A program made the translations under genes and the position numbers. A DNA stretch of 64,000 nt, from positions 930,001 through 994,000 of the forward strand of contig NZ_CP139249.1 of assembly GCF_034064985.1 (NCBI RefSeq). Direction: 5' to 3'. A model generated the notes under the pieces. That model was given only the letters and a program-made list of their open reading frames with translations. It ran no database searches and was not told where the DNA came from. Shown here piece after piece: positions 54,985-64,000 of this stretch. Position 1 is the stretch's first letter. Each line of letters begins with the position of its first letter. This stretch comes from Acinetobacter pittii. GTDB taxonomy: Bacteria; Pseudomonadota; Gammaproteobacteria; Pseudomonadales; Moraxellaceae.

Positions 54985-56421
54985 TTGATTGAATAAAATT
55001 TCTTGATAATAACTTTTTTTCTTTTGGTACATGTGATGGTCTGCTCGTTTTAACATGTCCTCAATTTGTTCATTGACTTGAGTCGTTGCATGTCCAATTG
55101 CGATGCTAATTGGATGGCTTGAATAATATTGATTGTCGATATTAAAAAGCTCCTGAATGGTTTGAAGCATAATTTGAACGTTCGCTTCATCTGCACCTGG
55201 CATTAAGATCACGAACTCATCGCCACCTATTCTAGAAGCCGTATATGCTGTATTTGAAATAGCCTGACTTAAAATATTTCCAACACGGCGTAATAAACCA
55301 TCTCCAATATCATGCCCAAAGTGGTCATTTGTTTCTTTTAATCCATTCATATCTAAAAAAATTGAAGAAACTGGTCGAATAATACTTCGGTTTAAACGAT
55401 TTAGTTCCTCTGTAAAAAAAGCACGGTTATATAGTTTGGTGAGGACGTCGTGTTGCCCTAAATATTCAAGGTAGTTTTCCGCTTTTTTTCGTGCAGTAAT
55501 ATCTGTCAGTGCAACTTGTACCAGCCCCCAAGTATCTTCATATCCGGGAAAAACGGTAAATTGCAGCAAGACATTTCTGATTTGGCCATCTAAAGCGTAG
55601 TTAACGGCTTCACGTTTATGATGGATATTACCTTGCCATAACTCGATGAGTTGTTCTCGAAAGGTCTCAACCATTTCTTCAGCAAAAATCTTATGTGTAT
55701 TTCTAAGAAGGGTAGACTTATCTGGCGCCTTAAATAAATCTATAGTGGCCTGATTAACATCTAAAATCAGAATATCTTCTACACACTGGCGGACAAATTC
55801 AGGATGAACATCTAGAAAAGTTCTAAAATCTTCAATTCCTAATAGCCTAAGTTGATCAATTCTATTTTTTATACGACTGAAATCTTCGACCCACAGCGAA
55901 GTCGGTGAGTAAATAAACATTGATTCAGCTAAGCGACGATTTTTTTCTTCCTGACGAAGCGCATTTTGATAGGGCGTAATATCTTCAGTGGTAATTAATA
56001 CACGTTCAAAGTTAGATTCAAAGCCAGGTAAAATAGAACCTCTGAGCTGAACATCAATGCGTTTTCCTGATAAAGTGTAATTCACCGTAGTACTTGAAAA
56101 ATGAGTTTTACCATTCCAAAGTTCTTCTAGCTCATAAATATGTGATTCAAACATTTCCTTTTTGAAAATCAAATTTAAACTGGAGCACAATTCTTCTTGT
56201 GTTTCTGCTTCAAAAAGTTCTAATGTTTTTTGATTAACGCGAATTATTTTAATTTTATGGGCACATTCAGTAATTAAATTTTGATTTTGATTTAAAAATT
56301 CATGCAGGTTTTCAATGCCTTGATTTCTCCATAAATCAAATTGTTTTTTAACTTCACTGAAATCCTCAATCCACATTGGAATTGGGCTAAGGTCAAAAAT
56401 CGAAGAATCTAAAGTTTCCAT
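54982..56421 (-). CDS. Diguanylate cyclase with two tandem PAS-like domains
   Basis: 479 residues, no signal peptide or membrane helix, so cytosolic. Two PAS-like domains (about 1-155 and 165-310) repeat the same pattern: 'W(I/V)EDFS', 'GIE', 'HPE/NQN', 'VNQ', 'IF..EM', 'LW.G', 'VNY.L.G' and 'TEDI/LTDI'. A GGDEF domain (about 320-479) has the intact 'RIGGDEFVIL' active site, so it should make c-di-GMP. The inhibitory I-site (RxxD, five residues before) is absent: NTAY occupies that position. No EAL domain. Confidence 0.9.
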   Translation of the reverse strand: METLDSSIFDLSPIPMWIEDFSEVKKQFDLWRNQGIENLHEFLNQNQNLITECAHKIKIIRVNQKTLELFEAETQEELCSSLNLIFKKEMFESHIYELEELWNGKTHFSSTTVNYTLSGKRIDVQLRGSILPGFESNFERVLITTEDITPYQNALRQEEKNRRLAESMFIYSPTSLWVEDFSRIKNRIDQLRLLGIEDFRTFLDVHPEFVRQCVEDILILDVNQATIDLFKAPDKSTLLRNTHKIFAEEMVETFREQLIELWQGNIHHKREAVNYALDGQIRNVLLQFTVFPGYEDTWGLVQVALTDITARKKAENYLEYLGQHDVLTKLYNRAFFTEELNRLNRSIIRPVSSIFLDMNGLKETNDHFGHDIGDGLLRRVGNILSQAISNTAYTASRIGGDEFVILMPGADEANVQIMLQTIQELFNIDNQYYSSHPISIAIGHATTQVNEQIEDMLKRADHHMYQKKKSYYQEILFNQ

Positions 56422-56595
56422 ATGTTTCTTTAAGTATTCAGTTTGCCTTAAAGTATAATGAGAAAAATTAATATTTGGGAGAGTAAAGAGTTTAAATCTA
56501 TTAGAATAATTAAAAATAAAAAGATTAAACGTAAGTAAAAATAAAATAATGAGAAAGCAGATTTGACCTGCTTAACTCATAATTTATAAGAAAAC

Positions 56596-57387
56596 TTAAC
56601 GATTAATCGGGTGGTCAATATTTTTTTCGCCACGCCATAGTTTGATAAAATCTTGTTCATCAAAATCGTAAAGTTCCATCAGTGCAACAACAGCACTGAC
56701 AAAAATCATGGCACCTTCAGAATTTCCGTGAAGATTAAAAATTTTACCATTGAGCTTCCCTAAAATATCACTAAGCTCATGATCACGGCCTCGTCCATAA
56801 CGATCTCGTGGATACAACTCTTCATTTAAAACAATCAGTGCTATGGCTTTTTCGGCATCAGATAAATCTGTTTTATCTAAGGCTTCTTCAAAAGATTCAC
56901 TGCCATGGTTAAAGTAAAAAATAACTTCATCATTAATGAAACTTTGTACCATCTTTTGAGTTAAAGTCGGAAACTGAGATACCGCATTATCTTCAACATA
57001 AGGTTTAAAAGATTCCGGAAAAATAACGTTGTGATAAATACCTTTAAAAAGAGGAGCAATTTCCGAAACTTTGTAACCCGCAATACCACAACCTAAAGCA
57101 GTAACAAAATATTTCATTTTAGGATGATTTTTTGCATAAATTTTGAAGTCTTCAACATAGTGCTCAATTTGGGAAAGTGGCATTTGTTGAATGTGTTCAT
57201 TTAAAGTTGGAATTGCAAAGCTCTGTCCAGCCCAGCCACGACCTACACCTTCAACTGCTCCGAAGTGCTGACTTGCAACGCGCGCTGCACCGCTACCGTG
57301 TTGTCCAGCAAGATTACTTCCAAATACAAAAACTGTATCTTCAGGAAGTTCGGTTACAATACTTTCATCATGATATTGATAGGTCAT
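56596..57387 (-). CDS. Macro-domain-like protein with an unknown C-terminal domain
   Basis: 263 residues. The N-terminal ~135 residues ('VFVFGSNLAGQHGSGAARVA', 'GRGWAGQSFAIPTL', 'FVTALGCGIAGY', 'IAPLF') match a phage- and bacterial-type family with a loop-rich, macro-like nucleotide-binding look. The C-terminal ~120 residues ('LSDAEKAIALIVLNEELYPRD', 'ALMELYDFDEQDFIKLW') are helical and unrecognised. Function unknown; ADP-ribose or nucleotide binding is an inference. Not linked to neighbours. Confidence 0.7.
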   Translation of the reverse strand: MTYQYHDESIVTELPEDTVFVFGSNLAGQHGSGAARVASQHFGAVEGVGRGWAGQSFAIPTLNEHIQQMPLSQIEHYVEDFKIYAKNHPKMKYFVTALGCGIAGYKVSEIAPLFKGIYHNVIFPESFKPYVEDNAVSQFPTLTQKMVQSFINDEVIFYFNHGSESFEEALDKTDLSDAEKAIALIVLNEELYPRDRYGRGRDHELSDILGKLNGKIFNLHGNSEGAMIFVSAVVALMELYDFDEQDFIKLWRGEKNIDHPINR

Positions 57388-57513
57388 GGTTATACTTTTT
57401 GTTTAATGGATAGCTTCATGTTGCAACCGATTAGGGTATTGGTCAAGTATTAAGATGCTTAATCTTTTACATTGAATTTCCAGCTCAATTTAGACTTTAA
57501 ATTAAGATAAAAA

Positions 57514-57530
57514 TCCCCATTAAAAGGGGA
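57514..57530 (+). promoter_or_regulatory. Small hairpin in the uvrB leader
   Basis: TCCCC/GGGGA with loop ATTAAAA, about 37 bases before the uvrB start. No T-run follows. No LexA-type box is visible. Confidence 0.3.
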
Positions 57531-57567
57531 GACGTTAAATTCAATTTTTTCATAAAGAGAGATAACT

Positions 57568-59589
57568 TTGAACGAAAATCAACCTTTTGATTTGGTCACT
57601 CATTATCAGCCAGCAGGTGATCAGCCACAGGCCATTGAAAAGCTGGTAAATGGTATCGAGCATGGTTTTCGTAATCAGTTATTACTGGGTGTAACTGGCT
57701 CGGGTAAAACCTATACCATGGCAAATGTGATCGCTCAAACACAGCGACCTACAATTGTGATGGCCCATAACAAAACATTGGCTGCTCAGCTTTATGGAGA
57801 GTTTAAAGCGTTCTTTCCTAATAATGCGGTTGAGTATTTCGTAAGTTACTACGATTACTACCAGCCCGAGGCTTACGTTCCATCCTCAGATACTTTTATT
57901 GAAAAAGATGCCGCTATTAACGATCACATTGATCAGATGCGACTATCAGCAACACGCGCTTTATTAGAGCGTCGTGATGCAATTATTGTGGCATCGGTTT
58001 CTGCAATTTATGGTTTGGGTGACCCGAATGCTTATATGCAAATGTTACTGCATGTGGTTGAGGGCGACCGCGTAAGTCGTGATGAAATTATCCGCCGTTT
58101 GGTTGAAATGCAATATACGCGTAATGAACTTGAGTTCTTACGTGGTACATATCGAATTCGCGGCGAAATTATTGATATTTTCCCTGCCGAATCTGATCAA
58201 CACGCGATTCGTATTGAACTATTTGATGACGAGGTCGATTCGATCCGTTGGTTTGACCCGTTAACGGGTAAAATGGTCCGTAAAGTTCCACGTGTTACGA
58301 TTTATCCAAAAAGCCACTATGTAACGCCGAAAGATCATCTGACTCGTGCCATTGATACAATTAAAGATGAGTTACAAGATCAGCTTAAATTCTTCCGTGA
58401 ACATGACAAATTGCTGGAAGCTCAGCGTATTGAGCAGCGCACCCGCTATGATTTGGAAATGATGCAACAGTTGGGGTATACCAATGGTATCGAAAACTAT
58501 TCACGTCATTTATCGGGCCGTCCAGCTGGTGAAGCGCCTCCAACTTTATTTGATTATGTACCTGAAGATGCATTGCTGATTATTGATGAGTCACACGTTA
58601 CTGTTCCGCAAATTGGAGCAATGTATAAAGGTGACCGATCTCGTAAAGAAAATTTAGTGAATTATGGTTTCCGTTTACCAAGTGCACTTGATAATCGACC
58701 AATGAAATTTGAAGAGTGGGAGCGCATTGTCCCGACGACCATTTTTGTAAGTGCGACACCAGCTAGATATGAGCTAGAAAAGTCTGACCAAGTTGTTGAG
58801 CAAGTGGTACGTCCAACAGGACTAATCGACCCTGAAATTGAAGTTCGTCCTGTATTAACTCAAGTTGATGATGTTCTTTCTGAGATTAATATTCGTAAGA
58901 ACCTAAATGAACGTGTATTGGTGACTACTTTAACAAAACGTATGGCAGAAGATCTGACTTCTTATTTAAAAGAATATGGGGTTAAGGTTGCTTACTTACA
59001 CTCAGATATTGATACGGTTGAACGTGTCAAAATTATTCATGAGTTACGTACAGGTGTGTTCGATGTGTTGGTCGGTATTAACTTACTGCGTGAAGGTCTC
59101 GACATGCCAGAAGTTTCTTTAGTTGCTATTTTAGATGCAGATAAAGAAGGCTTTTTACGTTCAGAGCGTTCACTCATTCAAACGATTGGTCGTGCTGCGC
59201 GTAACGTGAAAGGTAAAGCAATTTTATATGCTGACCGAATCACTGATTCTATGCAAAAAGCAATAGATGAGACTGAACGCCGTAGAGCTAAACAAATCGA
59301 GTTTAACGAGTTACATGGTATTACGCCACGTAGTGCTGTTCGTCAGGTCATCAAAGAAATTGATTCAGGCGAAGTGCTTTCAGACGACGAAATTGATGAG
59401 AAGGTGCTTGAACAAGCACAAGCTTTAAGTGCTGACGAAAGACATATTCTCTCTGATCCAAAATTGTTTAGTAAGCATATTACTAAACTAGAAAAAGAGA
59501 TGTTAAAAGCCTCGAAAGATTTACAGTTTGAACAGGCAGCGCGGATACGTGATCAAATCATTCGATTAAAAGCGCAAATGTTGCAATAA
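57568..59589 (+). CDS. uvrB: UvrABC excinuclease subunit B
   Basis: 673 residues, the E. coli length, from the TTG at 57568 (GAGAG upstream); no ATG near it fits. Walker A '[18 protein letters not shown]', beta-hairpin '[21 protein letters not shown]' region, DEAD-like 'LIIDESHVT', helicase motif VI '[15 protein letters not shown]', and the C-terminal UVR motif (about 635-670). Opens and verifies damaged DNA for UvrC. Confidence 0.97.
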   Translation: MNENQPFDLVTHYQPAGDQPQAIEKLVNGIEHGFRNQLLLGVTGSGKTYTMANVIAQTQRPTIVMAHNKTLAAQLYGEFKAFFPNNAVEYFVSYYDYYQPEAYVPSSDTFIEKDAAINDHIDQMRLSATRALLERRDAIIVASVSAIYGLGDPNAYMQMLLHVVEGDRVSRDEIIRRLVEMQYTRNELEFLRGTYRIRGEIIDIFPAESDQHAIRIELFDDEVDSIRWFDPLTGKMVRKVPRVTIYPKSHYVTPKDHLTRAIDTIKDELQDQLKFFREHDKLLEAQRIEQRTRYDLEMMQQLGYTNGIENYSRHLSGRPAGEAPPTLFDYVPEDALLIIDESHVTVPQIGAMYKGDRSRKENLVNYGFRLPSALDNRPMKFEEWERIVPTTIFVSATPARYELEKSDQVVEQVVRPTGLIDPEIEVRPVLTQVDDVLSEINIRKNLNERVLVTTLTKRMAEDLTSYLKEYGVKVAYLHSDIDTVERVKIIHELRTGVFDVLVGINLLREGLDMPEVSLVAILDADKEGFLRSERSLIQTIGRAARNVKGKAILYADRITDSMQKAIDETERRRAKQIEFNELHGITPRSAVRQVIKEIDSGEVLSDDEIDEKVLEQAQALSADERHILSDPKLFSKHITKLEKEMLKASKDLQFEQAARIRDQIIRLKAQMLQ

Positions 59590-59681
59590 ACGAATACATA
59601 ACGCTACATAATGTGTTTAAAAAACAAGCTAGTGTAGATAATTGAGTTCTTTGTATTCACAACTAATCGTTGAGGGCAACA

Positions 59682-60269
59682 ATGGCATTTCGAAATAATG
59701 TTCCGCAAGCCAGTTGGCGTTTGGCTAAAATTGCGTTGGGCGGTGTCGTTTTGGCTGGTTTAGCTGTTGGAACCTATGTCTATGCTCAGCCAAAACCCTT
59801 GCAAACTGTCTATAAAGTTGAACTAGACCGATATTTAGGTGTTTGGTATGAAGTCGCCCGTAAGCCTGCATTTTTCCAGAAAAAATGTGCTTACAACGTG
59901 TCTGCAACTTACACCTTAAATGAAAATGGAAATATAGTCGTAGATAATCGCTGCTACGATAATAGAAAACAATTACAGCAATCTGTCGGGGAAGCCTTTG
60001 TGGTTAACCCGCCATATAACACCAAATTGAAGGTAAGTTTTTTACCTGAAGCGGTAAGATGGATTCCAGTCATTCGTGGGGATTACTGGATTTTAAAAAT
60101 TGATGAAGACTATCAGACGGTTTTAGTCGGAGAACCTTCACGTAAATACCTTTGGGTTCTATCAAGAACTCCTCATCCTGAGCAAGAAGTGGTAGATGAA
60201 TATCTAAATTATGCAAAAACATTAGGTTTTGATATTCGAGATATTATCCGTACAGAACATAAAGAATAG
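59682..60269 (+). CDS. Lipocalin-family protein (Blc-like)
   Basis: 195 residues from the ATG at 59682 (GAGGG upstream). An N-terminal hydrophobic stretch (about 20-36, KIALGGVVLAGLAVGTYVYA) acts as signal or anchor. Lipocalin motif 1 'RYLGVWYEVARKPAFFQK' and motif 3-like 'YWILKIDEDYQTVLVGEPS'. Unlike E. coli Blc it has no lipobox Cys, so the mode of attachment may differ. Confidence 0.88.
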   Translation: MAFRNNVPQASWRLAKIALGGVVLAGLAVGTYVYAQPKPLQTVYKVELDRYLGVWYEVARKPAFFQKKCAYNVSATYTLNENGNIVVDNRCYDNRKQLQQSVGEAFVVNPPYNTKLKVSFLPEAVRWIPVIRGDYWILKIDEDYQTVLVGEPSRKYLWVLSRTPHPEQEVVDEYLNYAKTLGFDIRDIIRTEHKE

Positions 60270-60288
60270 TGATGTATGCCTGCTTAAG

Positions 60289-60322
60289 AAAAAACCATGT
60301 TTTTGCATGGTTTTTTTCTTTT
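60289..60322 (+). terminator. Terminator of the lipocalin gene
   Basis: AAAACCATG/CATGGTTTT with a T-rich loop and a run of seven T. Confidence 0.88.
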
Positions 60323-60380
60323 TTATAGTGGATAAATCAAGTATTGTAGTGAGCTATTTTTACTAAAGTCTAAGAGGTTG

Positions 60381-61328
60381 ATGATGTTTAAGGGCGTGAT
60401 CTTGTCTGTCATGGCATCATTCACTTTTGGTGTACTTTATTTTTATACTCAATTATTAAGTCAGCTCGATAGCGAACAAACTTTTGGATGGCGAATTATT
60501 GCAACACTACCATTCTTAACTTTGTTTATGTGGTGGAGTGGTGATTTAGCCTATATCAAAAATATCTATCAACGTATTCTGGCTAAACCTTCTTTACTAT
60601 TGCTGCTAATCACGACCTCTATTTTAACCTCAGTACAGCTTTGGCTTTTTTTATGGGGGCCAATGCATGGACGTGGGCTACAAGTATCTTTAGGTTATTT
60701 CCTATTACCGCTGGTTCTGGTCTTAGCTGGAAGTGTGCTGTATGGCGAAAAAATATCAAAATTTCAATGGGTGGCGATTGTTCTTGCAGTCATTGGGGTT
60801 AGCCATGAAATATGGCGTTTAGGAAGTATTGCTTGGGAAACAGCATTGGTTGCAGTTGGATATTCTGCCTACTTTTTATTACGCAAGAAAATTAAAACAG
60901 ACAACTTAGGTGGCTTCTGGTGGGATTTAGTCATTATCATGCCGGTTGCGGTTTATTTAACACATACAGGTTTACTGCCATATAGTAAGTTTTTTGATCA
61001 GCCTACGCTAAGCTTGGTGATTATAGGACTTGGAATTTTAAGTGCTATTGGCTTAGGAAGTTATATTTTAGCAAGCCGTTTTTTACCTTTAGTTGTGTTT
61101 GGCCTGTTAGGATATTTAGAACCAGTATTACTTGCTTTAGCTTCTTTAGTTTTAGGGGAGAGCATTGGTCAAGAAGAATGGTTCACTTATATTCCGATTT
61201 GGTGTGCTGTATTTGTACTCGTTTTAGAAGGGGCAATTCATCTTTATCAACAACAACAAAAGTCCAAAAATTTGCAGCTCAACATCGAGAAATATCAAAA
61301 AAGATTAAAAAATGATGAGTTCAATTAG
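60381..61328 (+). CDS. EamA-family transporter, RarD-like
   Basis: 315 residues from the first of two ATGs (60381, 60384), with AAGAGG upstream; a TTG at 60378 is in frame. Ten membrane helices. 'LWGPMHGRGLQVSLGYFLLPLVLVLAG' region and 'LGSYILASRFLPLVVFGLLGYLEPVLL' are as in RarD. Predicted permease; the substrate is unknown. The C-terminal tail is basic and soluble. Confidence 0.88.
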   Translation: MMFKGVILSVMASFTFGVLYFYTQLLSQLDSEQTFGWRIIATLPFLTLFMWWSGDLAYIKNIYQRILAKPSLLLLLITTSILTSVQLWLFLWGPMHGRGLQVSLGYFLLPLVLVLAGSVLYGEKISKFQWVAIVLAVIGVSHEIWRLGSIAWETALVAVGYSAYFLLRKKIKTDNLGGFWWDLVIIMPVAVYLTHTGLLPYSKFFDQPTLSLVIIGLGILSAIGLGSYILASRFLPLVVFGLLGYLEPVLLALASLVLGESIGQEEWFTYIPIWCAVFVLVLEGAIHLYQQQQKSKNLQLNIEKYQKRLKNDEFN

Positions 61329-61544
61329 GTCGTTAGAATCTAAAAAGTAAGAAAAAGCAAAAATTTAGCTGTTTTAAACAATAAGATAATAAAAAATAAT
61401 TATAGGTATTTTATGAATTTATGATGAATTTTAGGAAAATCTAGTCACTAACGTCAGCTTTTGATTCATTCTTGTCAATAATTCCATTACAATTACGGGG
61501 TTTTAAAAATCACGCCTAGATATAATTAATTAGAGGACGTATCT

Positions 61545-63002
61545 GTGAGCAAAGACACTATCATCGCCCTGCACGCTGAACACCAAGGCCGTTGGAAAAA
61601 CCGTGAAGAAATCGCGGAACGTATGATTGCATTAATCGGTCAATTATACCGTGAAAAAAATATTGTCGTATCTGTTTACGGTCGCTCTTTAATTAACCGT
61701 TCTGTTATTCAAATTTTGAAAACTCACCGCCGTACACGTGTTGTAGACGTTGAGCTTTCTGTTGTAAATACTTTCCCAATTTTAGAAGCTTTAGCAAAAG
61801 TTGAAAACATTGGTTCTGCAGAAGTTGATATCGGTAAACTTGCTGTTGAATATAAAGAAAAAGGCGGTGATGTTGATGCTTTTGTTGCTCAAGCTGTTGA
61901 GTCAATTCAAGGAAGCGCAACTTCTGAACAACCTAAAGATGTAGTTCTTTACGGTTTTGGTCGTATTGGCCGTATCTTGGCTCGTTTAATCATTAGCCAA
62001 TCAGGTTTAGGTCGTGGTTTAAGCCTTAAAGCAATCGTTGTACGTAAGTCTTCTGACGGTGACTTGGCAAAACGTGCTTCTTTACTTCGTCGTGACTCTA
62101 TTCACGGTACTTTCGCTGGTACAATTTCTGTTGATGAAGAAAACGAAGCAATCATTGCTAACGGTAACTTCATTAAAGTGATTTATGCGTCTAGCCCAAG
62201 TGAAGTTGACTATACTGCATACGGTATTGAAAACGCACTTTTAATCGACAACACTGGTAAATGGCGTGATGCTGAAGGTCTAAGCCAACACTTGAAATGC
62301 CCAGGCGTTGCACGTGTTGTATTGACTGCACCAAGTAAAGGCGAAATGAAAAACGTTGTATTTGGTGTAAACAACACAGATATCTTAGATGAAGATAAAA
62401 TCATCTCTGCTGCAAGCTGTACAACCAATGCAATCACTCCAATTCTTAAAGTGTTGGATGACAAATATAAAGTTCTTAACGGTCATGTTGAAACTGTTCA
62501 CTCATTTACAAATGACCAGAACTTAATCGATAACTACCATAAAGCAGATCGTCGTGGCCGTGCCGCTACTTTGAACATGGTAATTACAGAAACTGGTGCA
62601 GCTAAAGCCGTTGCTAAAGCATTACCTGCATTGAAAGGTAAGTTAACTGGTAACTCTGTACGTGTTCCTACACCAAACGTATCTCTTGCAATCTTGAATT
62701 TAACACTTGATAAAGAAGTTGATCGCGAAGAAGTGAATGAATACATTCGTCAAATCTCGATTAACTCTAGCCTTCAAGGTCAAATTGGTTATACCAACTC
62801 GACTGAAGTTGTATCGAGTGACTTTATCGGTTCTCGTACAGCAGGTGTATACGATGCTCAAGCAACGATTACTTCTGGTAACCGTTTAACTGCTTACGTT
62901 TGGTACGATAACGAAGTTGGTTATAGCTGTCAGGTATTACGTATTGCTGAACAAATGTGCGGCGTAAGCTACAAAAAAATTCCAGCAGAATTGAATGCTT
63001 AA
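61545..63002 (+). CDS. gap: Glyceraldehyde-3-phosphate dehydrogenase, long form
   Basis: 485 residues from the GTG at 61545, with GAGGACG upstream. The first ~130 residues are an N-terminal extension outside the usual GAPDH fold. Then 'VLYGFGRIGRILARLI' binds NAD, 'SAASCTTNAITP' carries the catalytic Cys (about 291), and 'SFTNDQNLIDN' and 'WYDNEVGYSCQ' are conserved. Oxidises G3P with phosphate, or runs in reverse in gluconeogenesis. This long form is known in Acinetobacter and Pseudomonas relatives. Confidence 0.93.
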   Translation: MSKDTIIALHAEHQGRWKNREEIAERMIALIGQLYREKNIVVSVYGRSLINRSVIQILKTHRRTRVVDVELSVVNTFPILEALAKVENIGSAEVDIGKLAVEYKEKGGDVDAFVAQAVESIQGSATSEQPKDVVLYGFGRIGRILARLIISQSGLGRGLSLKAIVVRKSSDGDLAKRASLLRRDSIHGTFAGTISVDEENEAIIANGNFIKVIYASSPSEVDYTAYGIENALLIDNTGKWRDAEGLSQHLKCPGVARVVLTAPSKGEMKNVVFGVNNTDILDEDKIISAASCTTNAITPILKVLDDKYKVLNGHVETVHSFTNDQNLIDNYHKADRRGRAATLNMVITETGAAKAVAKALPALKGKLTGNSVRVPTPNVSLAILNLTLDKEVDREEVNEYIRQISINSSLQGQIGYTNSTEVVSSDFIGSRTAGVYDAQATITSGNRLTAYVWYDNEVGYSCQVLRIAEQMCGVSYKKIPAELNA

Positions 63003-63033
63003 GATCATTTAACGATCTATAAAATATTTTCAC

Positions 63034-63064
63034 AAAAAGACCCAGTTTAGACTGGGTTTTTTTA
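63034..63064 (+). terminator. Terminator of gap
   Basis: CCCAGT/ACTGGG with loop TTAG and a T7 tail. Confidence 0.9.
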
Positions 63065-63151
63065 CAACCGTACAAAATATATGCTGACTATTTTTTGTAA
63101 ATAAATGAGAATACAAATTAAGGAAAAAAAGAAAATAGTAAGGGATAGAAA

Positions 63152-63877
63152 TTGTCGCAGTTTAAACGTTTGTTGGTCGTTTTTATATTCATCATTATTG
63201 CCAATTTATGTGGTGTACTCATTGCAATATGGGTATTTAAGCACTTTAATATTTATATTCCACTGAAAAATCAGGCGGTTGCTATTGATTTGCAAGAGCC
63301 TCTACAGGTTAAGGTTAAAGTACAAGATGCTTTAAATGTGGATGTAAAGGGGCGCGTAAATGCCAGTATTCCGATTGATGAGAAACTGAATATTCCTTTA
63401 ACACAAACATTAACTCCGCGTGTTTACTTCGATAATATGGTGCCGATTAGCACAACCATTCCAGTCAAAGAAACATTAAAAGTTGAGCAAAATCTACCCA
63501 TTGATACTAAGATTCAGGTGCGAGTTTTAGGACGTGATATTACATTACCATTGAAAGGAACGATTCCATTAAAACTTGATGTGCCAATTGATATTAAGGT
63601 TCCGCTTGAGCAAAAGGTTCATTTAAAATTTGATGCGCCGGTACGCACGGTATTAAAAGAAAATCTACATATTCCTCTAAAAGCTAGATTAGACACGAAT
63701 ATCCCAATTGAAGGAAATTTAAATGTACCTGTCAAAACAGCATTAAATGCTTCGGTTGATGTGAAAAATACTTTACCTGTTAAGATTGCAAATGGTGAGT
63801 TAAAAATTCCTCTGTCCACTATGCGATTAAATCGAGTAATAGGTTCAGAAACATCACAGAAAACAGCTGATCAATAG
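63152..63877 (+). CDS. Membrane-anchored repeat protein of unknown function
   Basis: 241 residues from the TTG at 63152 (AAGGGAT upstream). One N-terminal membrane helix (about 7-29, LLVVFIFIIIANLCGVLIAI), then about 190 residues of alternating hydrophobic strands with repeated 'IPI/VPI..' and 'LNIPL/LNVPV' segments, spaced about 10-12 residues, and almost no Cys, Trp or His. This suggests a long beta structure in the periplasm. Not recognised as a named family. It ends 11 bases before the next gene and probably forms an operon with it. Confidence 0.75.
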   Translation: MSQFKRLLVVFIFIIIANLCGVLIAIWVFKHFNIYIPLKNQAVAIDLQEPLQVKVKVQDALNVDVKGRVNASIPIDEKLNIPLTQTLTPRVYFDNMVPISTTIPVKETLKVEQNLPIDTKIQVRVLGRDITLPLKGTIPLKLDVPIDIKVPLEQKVHLKFDAPVRTVLKENLHIPLKARLDTNIPIEGNLNVPVKTALNASVDVKNTLPVKIANGELKIPLSTMRLNRVIGSETSQKTADQ

Positions 63878-63888
63878 GGTGGATGCTA

Positions 63889-64000
63889 ATGTTTCGTTCA
63901 CTCAAGAGTATGGTAATCAGTTTCTTTTTAATGATGATTCTTGCAGCTATTATGTTTTGGGTGTATCTCAACATTCAGGCAAATTTAGTCGTTTCTGCTC
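63889..64000 (+). CDS. Membrane protein, 3'-truncated by the window end
   Basis: Only the first 37 residues are seen, from the ATG at 63889 with AGGGTGG 6 bases upstream (an ATG at 63883 is also in frame). MFRSLKSMVISFFLMMILAA and a further hydrophobic run (IMFWVYL) form one membrane helix. The rest lies outside the window, so no function can be given. It follows the repeat protein closely. Confidence 0.6.
   Translation, partial: MFRSLKSMVISFFLMMILAAIMFWVYLNIQANLVVSA

Overview
The window is chromosomal DNA from an Acinetobacter species, probably of the A. calcoaceticus-baumannii complex. The evidence is an AT-rich base composition, a CarO porin with the Acinetobacter-type sequence, the full Tol-Pal operon with an Acinetobacter-style TolA, the long (485-residue) glyceraldehyde-3-phosphate dehydrogenase, and many proteins of Moraxellaceae type. 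Species cannot be fixed from the sequence alone. There is one tRNA gene and no rRNA, insertion sequence, prophage, CRISPR array or integrase; almost all of it is ordinary core genome.

Layout: 1-2.4 kb holds the 3' part of a secreted CSLREA/GlyGly-CTERM (rhombosortase target) protein. 2.4-3.8 kb is a three-gene, overlapping minus-strand module: ECF-type sigma factor, single-pass protein (candidate anti-sigma) and periplasmic DUF3106-like protein. 3.9-5.9 kb has an RNA methyltransferase, fructose-1,6-bisphosphatase and a small acidic protein. 6.1-11.1 kb is ybgC-tolQ-tolR-tolA-tolB-pal (minus strand), the envelope-constriction machine. 11.3-15.9 kb carries an exported M20 amidohydrolase, then dGTPase-like, ruvA and ruvB. 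16.2-21.7 kb has purL, a Bcr/CflA drug exporter and a 41-residue membrane ORF. 21.7-28.6 kb is a mixed metabolic region: enoyl-CoA hydratase, NadM-type adenylyltransferase, CAP-domain lipoprotein, Bcp peroxiredoxin, Dph6-like PP-loop ATPase, queC, queE and dapD.

28.9-35.3 kb holds carO and the sulfate-uptake cluster (sbp, a serine hydrolase, cysT, cysW, cysA and a CysB-type regulator). 35.5-38.6 kb is pabC-mltG-tmk plus a thioesterase. 38.6-42.5 kb has nadB, a Do-family periplasmic protease and an acyl-CoA thioesterase. 42.6-49.8 kb is the conserved lepA-lepB-DUF4845-rnc-era-lipoprotein-recO-pdxJ-miaE cluster. 50-64 kb holds an SDR oxidoreductase, tRNA-Asn, a hypothetical protein, a thioesterase, an EamA transporter, an aspartate aminotransferase, a small basic protein, a diguanylate cyclase with tandem PAS-like domains, a macro-like protein, uvrB, a lipocalin, a RarD-like transporter, GAPDH and a membrane-anchored repeat protein, and it ends inside another membrane protein.

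The least explained items are the sigma module at 2.46-3.78 kb, a G8 tract just before the membrane-anchor tail of the GlyGly-CTERM protein, a 30-base element present twice (27.76 and 30.71 kb) in two minus-strand intergenic leaders, a foldable purL leader, two small ORFs (21530-21655 and 54773-54952), and the repeat protein at the right edge.
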